A DNA stretch of 46,762 nt from Planctomycetota bacterium (GTDB lineage Bacteria > Planctomycetota > Planctomycetia > Gemmatales > Gemmataceae), in NCBI GenBank assembly GCA_016873095.1, contig VGYC01000037.1:1-46762 (forward strand), in the 5' to 3' direction. Position 1 is the first letter of the stretch. Each line of letters begins with the position of its first letter. Below the pieces are notes generated by a model, which did not search any database, had not been told where the DNA came from, and worked only from the letters and a program-made list of their open reading frames with translations. Of this stretch, positions 15,405-24,308 are shown in pieces. The position numbers were made by a program, and so were the translations under genes.

Positions 15405-18400
15405 TCATCCCTTGCCGGCCAGCAACGCCGCCAACGGCCGCACAATCATCCGGGCCTCGGCCTCGCCGATGAGGAACACCGCCCCGCTGTTCTCGCCCGG
15501 CACCATGGCGTAGTAGCGGCCGGAGCCACCTGCCTGGCGGCCGATCTTGAGGACGCGTTTGCCACTGCTGGTTTCAATCTCGAGCACCAGCAGCGGCGGA
15601 TCGAGTCCAAAAAGCTTGGGATCGGCACTCTTGTCCACGATCCACTGGTCGGCCTTGAGACGGGCCAGCGCGTCCAAGGTATCGCGGATGGCCTCGGCCT
15701 TGATCTTGAAATCGGGCTTGCCGACCACCTGCCAGTCGCCGCCGGTCTTTTGCAATGTGAACGGCGTTTTCTCGTAACCGAAGGTCAGCTTCTCGATCTG
15801 GAATGAGTCGAGCGCCGGCCAGACCTTGCGGCTGCGATACTCCGCCAGCGCCTGGCTGCTCTGCTTGTCGTCCAGCAGAAAGACAAGGTCATTATCGGCG
15901 AGCTTGGCGTAGCTGCGCTTGCCGTCCTTGTCCTTGCCGCCGATGAGCAGCGTCAGGGGCGGTTGCTTGGCGTCGTCGGAGAAAAGCTGCCAGCGAACCA
16001 GCGGGCGGTCGAGACCATAGGGCTTCAGATCGGTGGGCTTCTCGGCGATCAGCTTGTCGGCCCGTAGCGCGGCGAAGCTTTTCAAGAAATCGTCGAGCTC
16101 GGCACGTTCGGCGTCGGCCTCGAGTGGCTCGGTCATCTTCCAGTCGCCGTCGACCTTGGCGAATGTCACCTTGCGGACGCCGCGTTCCAGGACGGCCTTC
16201 GCGGTTGGCGGCGCTTTCGCCAGCAGCCGATCACGAAACTGCAAAGCCGGCGCCAGCAGTTCGTCGCTGAGCCGGCCGGGAAGGACCACGACAATGTCCG
16301 AGTTGTCCACCCGAGCGTAGCGGTCGGTCCCGCTCTTGTCGTCCACCAGCTTGCCGATGAAAAGCGAGTGCTTGGCCGTCTTGGCATCCGCGGCGACGAT
16401 GATCAGGGCGGCGACAGGAGTGTCGAGGCCGAACGGCTTCAAGTCCTTGGCCGGATAGGCGGCGACCTTCTTGGCGCGCAGGCGGGCCAGGTCCATGGTC
16501 AGGCCGCGCATCGTCGCCTCGTCCGCGGGGCGACTCACAGGTTTCACGATTTCCCAGGCGTCGGCCTTCCTGACCAGTTCCAGTACGTCGCTGCCCAGGC
16601 TGCGGGTGAGGGCCGTGATCCTGGCCGGATCCAGCTTCAGCAGCGAACGACTGACGAAGTCGAGCGAGGCGCGCTGCAAGTCGGCAACGACGGCGGCGTC
16701 GAGAATCGCCACCGCCGGCTTGCCGTCCAGCCGGACGTAGCGATCGCCCTTGCTGCCCTTCACCACGCTGCCGAGCAACAGCTTGTATTCCACGGTCTTG
16801 CCCGGCTTGTCCTTGTCGCCCTTCTCCTGTACGGTGGCGACGACGACGGCGGCCGGCTTGTCGAGCCCGAAGGAAGCGAGGTCCACCTTATCGCCGTAAG
16901 CCGCCAGCTTTTGAGCGCGGAGCAATACCCAGGCGTTCAGCGTGTCGTCAACGCTTTCAGCATCGGCAGCAAAGCTGGGACCGTCGCTGCGCTCCACGTG
17001 CCAACCGTCCTTGTTCTTTGTCAAGGTGAAGGTGTCCTTGCCGGACGTCGTGCGAATGCTCTTGATAGCATCCGCGTCGAGCGCAAGCAGTTTGCGATCC
17101 AGGAAATCGAGCGGCCCGCGGTCCAGGCCGGCGATGATCTTGTCGCCGAGGATGAAAATCGCCTCGGAATCGCCGAGGCGGGAATAGCGTGATTGGGCGT
17201 CTTTGGCCGTTGGCTTGCCGATCAGGAGGATACGTTCCTTGGCGTCTTTCTGCTTTTCCTTGCCGGTCGACTTCGGCTCCGCGCTCCCCGGCTTTTCGCG
17301 GAGGGCGATGCGCAGGTACGGCTTGTCGAGGCCATAATCGGCAAGATTGGCCGCCGTGTGGGCGACGTACTTCTCGGCCTTGAGCTTGGCCAGCTCGCTG
17401 GCAAGCGGCCGCACCTGGTCGGCGGGGACGGCCGACGTGAATGGGCCGGTCAGCTTCCAGGCGTCGCCGTCGCGCTCCAGCGTGAACGTGCCCGCGCCCT
17501 TGTCTGCCTTCACCTCGACGATGTCGTCCGCATCGACCTTCCAGAGCTCAGTTGGCAGGTAGGCCAGTGAGTCCTTCGTCAGCGTCTCGAATACATCCTT
17601 CTTGATGGTGAAGACGGCTGGATCCGACCCGAGCCTGGCATAGTATTCGTCCTTGCCGTCGCGCTTTGCGCCGATCTCGACGACTTGCTCCGGCTTCTTC
17701 TTGTCGCTAAAGGCGATCGTGATGATCGCCGCCGGTCTGGCGAGCTGATAGAGCTTGTCGAGTTCTTCCTTCTTGGGGTCGGCGCTGATGAACTCGACCG
17801 CCTCGAGCTGGCTCAGCTCGCGCGGCAGGTCGCTGGCCCTGGAATCCAGCTCGGCTTGCACCGGGGCCGCCAGTCGCCAGTCGCCCTTCGCTTGCTCCAG
17901 AGCATACTTCTGGGCGGCACGCTGCACGTCAATGCGCGAGGCGTCGCTGGTCGCAAAATTGAGTACCCGGCGATTGCGGTACGCCAGCGCCGGCCGCCGC
18001 GCCAGCTTGAGCAGATCTCCCTCGACCATGTTGATCCGGTCCCAGCCGGCCACCTGCACGTACAGCTTGCCCTTGTCGCTCTGTTGCTTGCCCAGGAGGA
18101 AAGTGATCTCTTGCGTCCTTGTGGACTTCTTCTTGGTCTTGTCGCCGTCGTCCTTATCCTTCGACTCGACAACGATCTTGATGGTCGTCGGCTTGTCGAG
18201 GCCGAATGCCTTCGGGTCGGCCATGTCGAGGATGTCCTTGTCGCCAACGCGCAACCCGGCCAGCTTGTCGAGGATGTCATCGACGCGACCGCGATCGGCG
18301 TCGAACGCCGGCTTGTCCAGCTTCCAGCCGTCGTCTTTCTTGACGAAGACCAGCGATTTGCCGCCTTCATCGAGGGTGAGCTTCTTGACCTCGTCGGCCT

Positions 18401-19466
18401 TGAAGCGAGCCAGCATTGGGTCGCGGAGCGTGTCGGCGGCGACGACGATGTCCTTGAGCCGGTCCGCCTTGATCTCGAAGAGCTGATCGTTGTCCTTGAG
18501 CTTGGCGAACTTGAACTCGGTCTCGACGATGTCGATGGACGGCTTGCCGAACGGCGGGCCGCCTCCCTTCTTGACGATCTTTGTTTGCTTGTCGGAAGTC
18601 TTGCCGATGAGCAAGGTGATCATGTCGCCGCGCGGCAGCTGGACTTTTACGACCTGCGCGGGATCCTTCAGTCCATAATCGTCGAGCGCTTTCTTACCGG
18701 CTTCCACAAACTTCTCGACCCAGATATCGGGGAGACCGCCAAGGATGCTCCTGATCTTTTCAGGATCAACGCGATCGCGAACTGGCTTGCTCAAATCCCA
18801 GGTGCTGCCGGCGCGGACCAGCGTGAACTCGTTGCCGTTCCCCTTGGCCGACACGCTCTTGGCGGCAACCTGTTCCACCTTCTCGCCGCTCTCGCCGCCA
18901 TCCCTGGCGACGCGCTCGATGGGAAAGAGCCGCCGCTGCATGTAGAATTCCTGCGAACGGTCCAGCATGGCGAGCAGACCCGGCGCGACTCGCAGCGCCT
19001 CGCCGGCATCGTCCAGGCGCACATAGGTCGGCCGCGAAAAACGGCTGGCGTCGCCAGGTTCCTCGCCAAAGGTGAGCTTGTAATCCTTGCCGCCGGCCTT
19101 GATCGTGACCTGCACCGCAGCGGCGCCGTCCAGGCCGAGCTTCTTCAACGCGTCCTTGTCGCCGGCCGGCAACGGCGCGAAGCGCGACTTCAGGCCGGCC
19201 AGGACATCTACGAGCTGTTCGACCTCGCGCTGCCGGACCGGCCATTTACCGGGCAGCGACCAGCCATCGGCCCCCTTCGCCAGAACGACTCGTCTGTCGC
19301 CATGCGCGATCTCGATGCGCGTGATGGCGTCTGCCTTGAGTTCACTCTCCAGCGTGGCCAGCGTATCGCTGGTAACGGTTGTGGGCCCGGTAAGCGCAAC
19401 GCCGACCCAGATGCCGGCGCCGACGAGAATGAGCAGCAGCAGGAAGATCGTAGTCTTGAGGTTCAT
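15405..19466 (-). CDS. Giant membrane-anchored protein with nine DUF4340-like repeats
   Basis: 1353 residues. One N-terminal helix (about 5-26) anchors a very long, presumably periplasmic chain. A motif of the form F/Y-GLD-x-P recurs near residues 111, 264, 421, 573 (degenerate YQLARP), 711, 866, 1012, 1150 and 1286, every 136-157 residues. Each is preceded by W-K-L-x-x-P and followed by a LLIGK-like strand, as in DUF4340. DUF4340 proteins accompany GldG-type ABC systems; most have one to three units. It is the last gene of the ATPase-permease-GldG-DUF4340 group, 54 bp after GldG. Function is unknown; a structural or substrate-guiding partner of the ABC complex is inferred. Confidence 0.88.
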   Translation of the reverse strand: MNLKTTIFLLLLILVGAGIWVGVALTGPTTVTSDTLATLESELKADAITRIEIAHGDRRVVLAKGADGWSLPGKWPVRQREVEQLVDVLAGLKSRFAPLPAGDKDALKKLGLDGAAAVQVTIKAGGKDYKLTFGEEPGDASRFSRPTYVRLDDAGEALRVAPGLLAMLDRSQEFYMQRRLFPIERVARDGGESGEKVEQVAAKSVSAKGNGNEFTLVRAGSTWDLSKPVRDRVDPEKIRSILGGLPDIWVEKFVEAGKKALDDYGLKDPAQVVKVQLPRGDMITLLIGKTSDKQTKIVKKGGGPPFGKPSIDIVETEFKFAKLKDNDQLFEIKADRLKDIVVAADTLRDPMLARFKADEVKKLTLDEGGKSLVFVKKDDGWKLDKPAFDADRGRVDDILDKLAGLRVGDKDILDMADPKAFGLDKPTTIKIVVESKDKDDGDKTKKKSTRTQEITFLLGKQQSDKGKLYVQVAGWDRINMVEGDLLKLARRPALAYRNRRVLNFATSDASRIDVQRAAQKYALEQAKGDWRLAAPVQAELDSRASDLPRELSQLEAVEFISADPKKEELDKLYQLARPAAIITIAFSDKKKPEQVVEIGAKRDGKDEYYARLGSDPAVFTIKKDVFETLTKDSLAYLPTELWKVDADDIVEVKADKGAGTFTLERDGDAWKLTGPFTSAVPADQVRPLASELAKLKAEKYVAHTAANLADYGLDKPYLRIALREKPGSAEPKSTGKEKQKDAKERILLIGKPTAKDAQSRYSRLGDSEAIFILGDKIIAGLDRGPLDFLDRKLLALDADAIKSIRTTSGKDTFTLTKNKDGWHVERSDGPSFAADAESVDDTLNAWVLLRAQKLAAYGDKVDLASFGLDKPAAVVVATVQEKGDKDKPGKTVEYKLLLGSVVKGSKGDRYVRLDGKPAVAILDAAVVADLQRASLDFVSRSLLKLDPARITALTRSLGSDVLELVRKADAWEIVKPVSRPADEATMRGLTMDLARLRAKKVAAYPAKDLKPFGLDTPVAALIIVAADAKTAKHSLFIGKLVDDKSGTDRYARVDNSDIVVVLPGRLSDELLAPALQFRDRLLAKAPPTAKAVLERGVRKVTFAKVDGDWKMTEPLEADAERAELDDFLKSFAALRADKLIAEKPTDLKPYGLDRPLVRWQLFSDDAKQPPLTLLIGGKDKDGKRSYAKLADNDLVFLLDDKQSSQALAEYRSRKVWPALDSFQIEKLTFGYEKTPFTLQKTGGDWQVVGKPDFKIKAEAIRDTLDALARLKADQWIVDKSADPKLFGLDPPLLVLEIETSSGKRVLKIGRQAGGSGRYYAMVPGENSGAVFLIGEAEARMIVRPLAALLAGKG

Positions 19467-19520
19467 GGGATATCCGCGATCCTGTATACTTGGCGACCTT
19501 TGCGCCGTGGCGGTTCATAT

Positions 19521-21974
19521 TTACCGAATCCGCCGGACCAGCAGCACCACGCACCCGAGCAGCACGAAGACCAGCGGCAGACCCAGGCCGGCGAGCCACT
19601 GCCACAGCGAGATGGCTTGCTCGCTCATTTGCACGCGGGGGAAGCTCCAGGTGCGTTCGCCGCGGGCCAGCAGGTCGTCGCGGCCCAGCAGCCAGTTGGT
19701 CACGTCGAGCAGCAGCTTTTCCTGTACGGGATTCAGGGTTGGGCCGCTGAAAACGCTGCCGTGGCCGATGACGGCAACGCGGTCCTTCTTCGCGCTTGGC
19801 CTGTCCTTGTCCTTGCTGTCACTCCATGAGGCCGGGATATTGACCTCGGCGGCGACGCCGATGGGGAACTGACCCTGGCGGCGCGCGCGGAGCGTGCCGG
19901 CGTCGGGGTCGTCCTTCTTGGGAGGCTCGTAGCGCGGCGTGCGCTCGCGCGTGGGGAACGGCTGCGACTCGTTCCAGGCGTCTGGGTTGGTCATGAGAAA
20001 GACGGCATCGTCTTTCGACTTTCCGGCGGCATCGGCAAGGTACACGGGCCGGGGATGGCGTAGCCGCAATTCAAGTCCTTGTCCCTTGCCAACGCTGCGC
20101 GCCGCCAGGCCAATGCTGGTGCGAATCGGATTGCCCTTGGCGGCATCGTCGATGACGCCCGGCCGGCCGCCCGGCTTCCAGTCAAATTCCACTGGTGGAA
20201 CCTCGACGCGCGTGGAACCCAGGATCAGCAGCGCCCCGCGCCGCTCGCCGAACGATTTGGTCTCTACATTGAACAGCACCGTCTGCTTGGGCAGCCTGAA
20301 GCCAAGGTCGGTAAGCAGGCTTTCGAGCCGGTCGCTGCCCGCTTCCAGCGGGTTGACCTCGCCAAGCACGTCGTTGCTGGGGCCGAGGCAGAAAAGCACG
20401 GGCTTGCCGGCGCGCATGAAATCGCGGATCGCGTCGATTTGCGCGTCCTCGAGCTTGTAGACGGCATTGGGGATTCGTTCCTTGCGGGCCACGTTGAACA
20501 GCGTCGCCCGCGGCACGATCAGCATGTCGCAATCCGCCAGCATGCGATTGAGCTTGGCCCGGAGGTCGGTGATGCGCCGCTGCTCGGAGATGTCCTCAAT
20601 GTTCAGTCCGCTCTGTTCCTTGGCGAGCAGATTGCGTTCTTCCTGGGCGCGTTGCAGATTGAGCTGATGCAAGGCCAGCGGCGTCTCGATGCTCATCTTC
20701 ACATATTGCTTGCGGATTTCGCTGGTGATCGGCACCGTCGGAACCTTGCGGCCGGTCTTTTTTTCGAATGCTTCGACACGGAGGCGATCTTCGATGAAGT
20801 ACCGGTCATCCTCGTCGATGACGACCTTGCGCTTGTTGACGCGCTTGTTGGCCTCCTCCTCGGTGCCCGATGTCCAGAACTTCTTCTCTTCCTCCAGTTC
20901 TTCGATGGCTTCCTTACGTGCCTTGATGGTGTCGTCCAGCTCGCTAATCTCATTCTCGAGGCGCTCGAAACGGCTTTCGCCGTAGGTAAGGACGGCAGGT
21001 TCGGGCGGGCCACCCTCACCCCATTTCTTCAAGATGATGTCGCGTGTGTCGAAGCCGCGGCTATGCAGCGCCTTCTTCACGCCGGCCATTCCCAGCTCCT
21101 TGTTGAAGTCATCTGCATACTCCAACCCCAGGACTTCATGGACAACGCCGACGCCGATGCGCGGCCGCTTTTCCTCTATGTTGAGCACCTTGCGGGCGAA
21201 CGGCTCGACACCCTGGTAGCGAAGAACGAGGTTGCCGCGGCCGTCTTCGGCCTCCTGCGATTCCTTGCGGTCCAGTTGATAGATGTCGTGAAAGGCGAGG
21301 CGTTGCACCCGGCCGTCGGCGTAGAAGAAGATGCTGTCCTCCGGAGCCGTGTCGATGGCCTTGGCCAGTTGCGGCGCTTCCTCCTTGAGGTTCTTCAGCT
21401 TCGCCTGGTAATCGTCATCCGTGATATCGAGGACATCGACACGGAAGCGCGGGCCCAGGTCCTGAAACTGCTCGACGTTGTCACGCACCTTGGCGATGAT
21501 CTTGCGCGACGCGGCGGCGGCGTAGTTGTCCTGCTTTTCGGCGAGCTGGCCGAACGGCCGGCCTCCCTTGAAAACGACGATCCGCGTTTCGCCGATCAAC
21601 CGTGCCAGGTCGTTGCGGAACGCCGGGTTTCGCCGCAGTTCGCTGAAATCGCTGTCCCGCGTCCAGTCAAAGCGCCGGTTATGGTGGAAGGAGAAGACAT
21701 TGACGCCGATGAGCAGCACCAAGGCCAAGAGGACCTGCAGAAAAGCCGTCGAACCCATGCGGCCACGGGCCGAGCGCACGGAGGCATGGGCGGACTTGAA
21801 CTCATAGCGCAGGGCAAAGCCGAGCAGAATGATCCCGATAGCAAACGCCAGCAGCGCGATTGTCAGCCCCGCGCCGGCGCGGCCCGATGCCTCAAGGAGC
21901 ACGAAGCCGGCGCCCAGCGACAGAACGCCCACCAACCCGATGACGCGCATCCACAGATGACCGGTCGTGTTCAT
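19521..21974 (-). CDS. GldG-like ABC transporter auxiliary protein
   Basis: 817 residues. Three N-terminal helices (about 10-100), a large extracytoplasmic part with two ABC_transp_aux (DUF7088/GldG)-like domains, a coiled coil near 345-390 (ENEISELDDTIKARKEAIEE), and a final helix followed by LLVRRIR. The segment AGKPVLFCLGPSND is typical of the GldG family. In Bacteroidetes GldG works with GldA and GldF in gliding; in other phyla the same trio has unknown tasks. ATG 21974 follows GAGGG closely; GTG 21989 is the alternative. It is preceded by two palindromic repeats and the permease gene. Confidence 0.87.
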   Translation of the reverse strand: MNTTGHLWMRVIGLVGVLSLGAGFVLLEASGRAGAGLTIALLAFAIGIILLGFALRYEFKSAHASVRSARGRMGSTAFLQVLLALVLLIGVNVFSFHHNRRFDWTRDSDFSELRRNPAFRNDLARLIGETRIVVFKGGRPFGQLAEKQDNYAAAASRKIIAKVRDNVEQFQDLGPRFRVDVLDITDDDYQAKLKNLKEEAPQLAKAIDTAPEDSIFFYADGRVQRLAFHDIYQLDRKESQEAEDGRGNLVLRYQGVEPFARKVLNIEEKRPRIGVGVVHEVLGLEYADDFNKELGMAGVKKALHSRGFDTRDIILKKWGEGGPPEPAVLTYGESRFERLENEISELDDTIKARKEAIEELEEEKKFWTSGTEEEANKRVNKRKVVIDEDDRYFIEDRLRVEAFEKKTGRKVPTVPITSEIRKQYVKMSIETPLALHQLNLQRAQEERNLLAKEQSGLNIEDISEQRRITDLRAKLNRMLADCDMLIVPRATLFNVARKERIPNAVYKLEDAQIDAIRDFMRAGKPVLFCLGPSNDVLGEVNPLEAGSDRLESLLTDLGFRLPKQTVLFNVETKSFGERRGALLILGSTRVEVPPVEFDWKPGGRPGVIDDAAKGNPIRTSIGLAARSVGKGQGLELRLRHPRPVYLADAAGKSKDDAVFLMTNPDAWNESQPFPTRERTPRYEPPKKDDPDAGTLRARRQGQFPIGVAAEVNIPASWSDSKDKDRPSAKKDRVAVIGHGSVFSGPTLNPVQEKLLLDVTNWLLGRDDLLARGERTWSFPRVQMSEQAISLWQWLAGLGLPLVFVLLGCVVLLVRRIR

Positions 21975-21999
21975 CGCCCTCACCGCCACGTCGGTGCTT

Positions 22000-22026
22000 G
22001 TAGGCGACGCTGGCAGCGTCGCCTAC
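22000..22026. repeat. REP-like palindrome, type A copy 1
   Basis: Perfect 13-base arms (GTAGGCGACGCTG and its complement) around a single G. It lies just upstream of the GldG start. The same palindrome recurs at 23002-23030 with a compensated base change. Confidence 0.85.
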
Positions 22027-22047
22027 GAAAATCGCCCAGCCCGACTC

Positions 22048-22159
22048 AGAGGCTGTCCGAAAAGGGGTCAGACCCCTTGCCCAACCAAGTGCAAAGTCCC
22101 CAGATTGACGCTGGATCACACGAAACGCAGGGGGTCTGACCCCTTTTCGGACAGCCTCT
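22048..22159. repeat. 112-bp element with perfect 29-bp terminal inverted repeats
   Basis: Arms at 22048-22076 and 22131-22159 are exact complements over 29 bases and enclose 54 bp. Each arm contains the nested near-palindrome GGGGTCAGACCCC. The outer end reaches the TGA of the permease gene (22159-22161), sharing one base. It has no coding capacity. The form fits a MITE or a REP doublet that a transposase elsewhere could mobilise; transcribed, it would fold into a long hairpin between permease and GldG. Confidence 0.9.
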
Positions 22160-22986
22160 CATCGCCACCTCCGGCTCTCCAGGCTGCGAACTGTCAGAAA
22201 CAGGCAGAAGAGTGTCACGCTCACATACAAAACAAGCTGCCGGGTGTCGACCTGTCCGCGCGTGAAGCTGCGCTCGAAGTGCAGCGGCACGGTGAAGTAG
22301 TAAAGCACCTGGTAGAGCTGGCTGCCGGTGTCCACCTCGACGCGGTTGAGGACGCCGGAGACGAACGCCAGCAGGAAGCCGCCGGCCACGAATGCCAGGT
22401 TGACAAACAGCGACAGCACGACTGCCAGCAGCTGGTCCGCCACCAGGCTGCTGACGAACAAGCCGAGGGCGACGAACATGGCGCCGGCCAGCGCCAGGCC
22501 CAGGTAGGCCGTGACAAACGGCCACGGGTCCACGCCGGTGGTCAACGCGGACACATCCATGTCCAGCAGCGCCGGCAGGTAAAGCAGCGTCGGCAGCCAG
22601 AGAATGACGAAAAAGGCGTAGCAGGCGACGAACTTGGCAAGCACGATCTGCCAGTCGTTGAGCGGCGAGGTGAGCAGCATCTCGAGCGTGCCGCTGGAGC
22701 GCTCGCCCGCCAGCAGCCGCATCGTCAGCAGCGCCGGAATGAGCAGGAAGACCAGCCAGAAGGCAAGAAACGCGAGAAAGCCGGGGATGGTTTGCAGGTC
22801 GCTGAGGCCGAGCATCGCCTGCATGGGATACTCGACGCCGCGCGGCCCCTGGGCGGCAAGCTGGCTGAGCGTGAACGCGAACAGCAACCCTGTGACCGTG
22901 AGGAACACCGCCAGCACGGCGTACGCGATCGGCGAGACGAAGTACGCGGCGATCTCGCGGCGGATGAGGCTCAGGGTCGCTTGCAT
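22159..22986 (-). CDS. ABC-2 type permease, GldF-like
   Basis: 275 residues with six membrane helices. The N-terminus LIRREIAAYFVSPIAYAVLA and the block LLAGERSSGTLEMLLTSPL are hallmarks of GldF/NosY-type ABC-2 permeases. It would form the membrane pore partner of the ATPase encoded upstream and of GldG downstream. ATG 22986 has GGAGAT about 6 bases ahead. The stop codon coincides with the edge of the 112-bp inverted-repeat element. The substrate is unknown; it may be an exporter or a mechanical complex, as proposed for gliding systems. Confidence 0.9.
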   Translation of the reverse strand: MQATLSLIRREIAAYFVSPIAYAVLAVFLTVTGLLFAFTLSQLAAQGPRGVEYPMQAMLGLSDLQTIPGFLAFLAFWLVFLLIPALLTMRLLAGERSSGTLEMLLTSPLNDWQIVLAKFVACYAFFVILWLPTLLYLPALLDMDVSALTTGVDPWPFVTAYLGLALAGAMFVALGLFVSSLVADQLLAVVLSLFVNLAFVAGGFLLAFVSGVLNRVEVDTGSQLYQVLYYFTVPLHFERSFTRGQVDTRQLVLYVSVTLFCLFLTVRSLESRRWR

Positions 22987-23001
22987 GGTGCATCTCCACG
23001 C

Positions 23002-23030
23002 CGTAGTCGACGCTGCCAGCGTCGACTACG
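23002..23030. repeat. REP-like palindrome, type A copy 2
   Basis: Perfect 14-base arms (CGTAGTCGACGCTG and its complement) around a single C. It contains the TAG stop of the ATPase gene (23026-23028) and fills most of the gap to the permease start. Relative to the copy at 22000, one arm base and its partner have both changed (G-C to T-A), which keeps the stem. Confidence 0.88.
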
Positions 23031-23961
23031 CAATTTGCTCTTCCCGGCCGGTGATGCGCACGAACAGGTCTTCGAGGGTCTGCCGTTCGGGCTTCAGCTC
23101 GCGAACCTGCCAGCCGCGCTGCGCGGCAAGGGCGCAGACATGCGGCGCCAGGCCGTCCACGTCGGCGGCGGTGAAGCGCAGCCTGGTACAGCCGTTGTCC
23201 GCCTGGGCCTCGACATTGGCGACGCCGGGCAGGTCGCTGGCCTCTTCGGCATCGACCTGCCCTTCGACCTTGACGGTGAGCCAGGCATGCTCGCCCGCCT
23301 GGCGGGACAGTTCCGCGAGCGCCCCCTGGGCCGCCACCCGCCCGCGATGGATGATGATGGCCGTGTCGCAGGTCATCTCCACCTCGGACAGGATGTGCGT
23401 GGACAGCAGGATGGTATGCTCTCGGCCCAGTTCCTTGATGAGCTCGCGCGTCGAGCGAATCTGCGTCGGGTCCAGGCCCGCCGTCGGCTCATCGAGGATC
23501 AGCACCGGCGGCTCGGCCAGCAGCGCATCCGCCAGCCCGACACGCTGGCGATAGCCCTTGGACAGCGTGCCGATGAGCTGCCGGCGCACGTCGCCGAGCC
23601 AGCAACGGCGGATGACATAATCGATGCGCTCGCGGCGCTTTGCCGACGGCAAGCCCTTGATGCCCGCGCGAAAGCGCAGATACTCGATGATGCGCATCTC
23701 GGGATAGAGCGGGCAATTCTCCGGCATGTAGCCGATGGAACGGCGGGCCTCGACCGGCTGCCAGAAGACGTCGTGGCCGTTGATGACGGCGCTGCCGCTG
23801 GTGGCCGCCAGCGAGCCGGCCAGCACGCGCATGGTCGTGGACTTGCCGGCGCCGTTGGGCCCCAGGAAGCCAACCACCTTGCCGGCGGGGACATCGAAGC
23901 TCACGTCCTGCACGGCGGGGTAGTCGCCATAAAACTTCGTCAGGTTGCTCACATGAATCAT
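23026..23961 (-). CDS. ABC transporter ATPase, GldA-like
   Basis: 311 residues. Walker A is GPNGAGKST, the signature is LSKGYRQRVGLADAL, Walker B is LILDEPTAGLD, and switch His is in LLSTHILSEVE. The block SIGYMPENCPLYPEMRI is typical of GldA/CcmA-like ATPases of ABC-2 systems. The C-terminal 90 residues form the regulatory tail seen in this group. It would drive the GldF-like permease that starts 39 bp downstream. MIHVSNLTKFYG at 23961 is chosen by homology; the frame extends to 23997 but there is no clear ribosome-binding site for either start. Confidence 0.92.
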   Translation of the reverse strand: MIHVSNLTKFYGDYPAVQDVSFDVPAGKVVGFLGPNGAGKSTTMRVLAGSLAATSGSAVINGHDVFWQPVEARRSIGYMPENCPLYPEMRIIEYLRFRAGIKGLPSAKRRERIDYVIRRCWLGDVRRQLIGTLSKGYRQRVGLADALLAEPPVLILDEPTAGLDPTQIRSTRELIKELGREHTILLSTHILSEVEMTCDTAIIIHRGRVAAQGALAELSRQAGEHAWLTVKVEGQVDAEEASDLPGVANVEAQADNGCTRLRFTAADVDGLAPHVCALAAQRGWQVRELKPERQTLEDLFVRITGREEQIA

Positions 23962-24039
23962 CGAGGATGTGATAGCACGGGTTGCAAAATGCGGCAACCC
24001 CTTGGTGGAAGCAGCTCGACGCGTCAGGCTCTGCTTCGC

Positions 24040-24228
24040 TCAGGGTGCGAGCAACAAGACGATCGCGGCTATGGCGAGGACCAGCACGCCCAGTCCGATC
24101 ACGCCGTAGATCAGCCAGCGCGATCGCTCCAGCCGGCGCGACATGGCCTGGTCAAGTTTCTTGGCCTTGCCGCTGTCCTTTGGCAGCAAGCACAGCACGT
24201 TGAGGATGAGTAGCAGCAAGTCCCACAT
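24040..24228 (-). CDS. Small two-helix membrane protein
   Basis: 62 residues. MWDLLLLILNVLCLLP is one short hydrophobic segment; WLIYGVIGLGVLVLAIAAIV is a clear membrane helix. A positively charged stretch (KAKKLDQAMSRRLERSR) joins them. No family is recognised. The ribosome-binding site is weak. It lies between the S9 peptidase and the Gld-like ATPase on the same strand, so it could be part of either transcript. Confidence 0.5.
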   Translation of the reverse strand: MWDLLLLILNVLCLLPKDSGKAKKLDQAMSRRLERSRWLIYGVIGLGVLVLAIAAIVLLLAP

Positions 24229-24248
24229 GCAAGCACCAGTCCTCCCGT

Positions 24249-24307
24249 CAGAGCCCGACGCGTAAGCGAGGGAAAAACGTCAACCCTCGCTTACGCGTCG
24301 GGCTCTG
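24249..24307. repeat. REP-like inverted repeat, type B, perfect 24-bp arms
   Basis: Arms at 24249-24272 and 24284-24307 are exact complements around an 11-base loop. The arm reads CAGAGCCCGACGCGTAAGCG then AGGG. It starts one base after the S9 peptidase stop, so it could end or stabilise that transcript. No T-run follows, so it is not a standard intrinsic terminator. Confidence 0.9.
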
Positions 24308-24308
24308 C

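Noticed and set aside
17685-19829. Plus-strand open frame of over 700 codons opposite the DUF4340 gene
   Set aside because: It is a high-GC shadow: no domains, no ribosome-binding site, and the minus strand has clear repeats and a membrane anchor.
21967-24213. Plus-strand open frame of 748 codons across permease and ATPase genes
   Set aside because: Shadow of two recognised ABC genes; the translation is low complexity without family motifs and crosses several palindromes.
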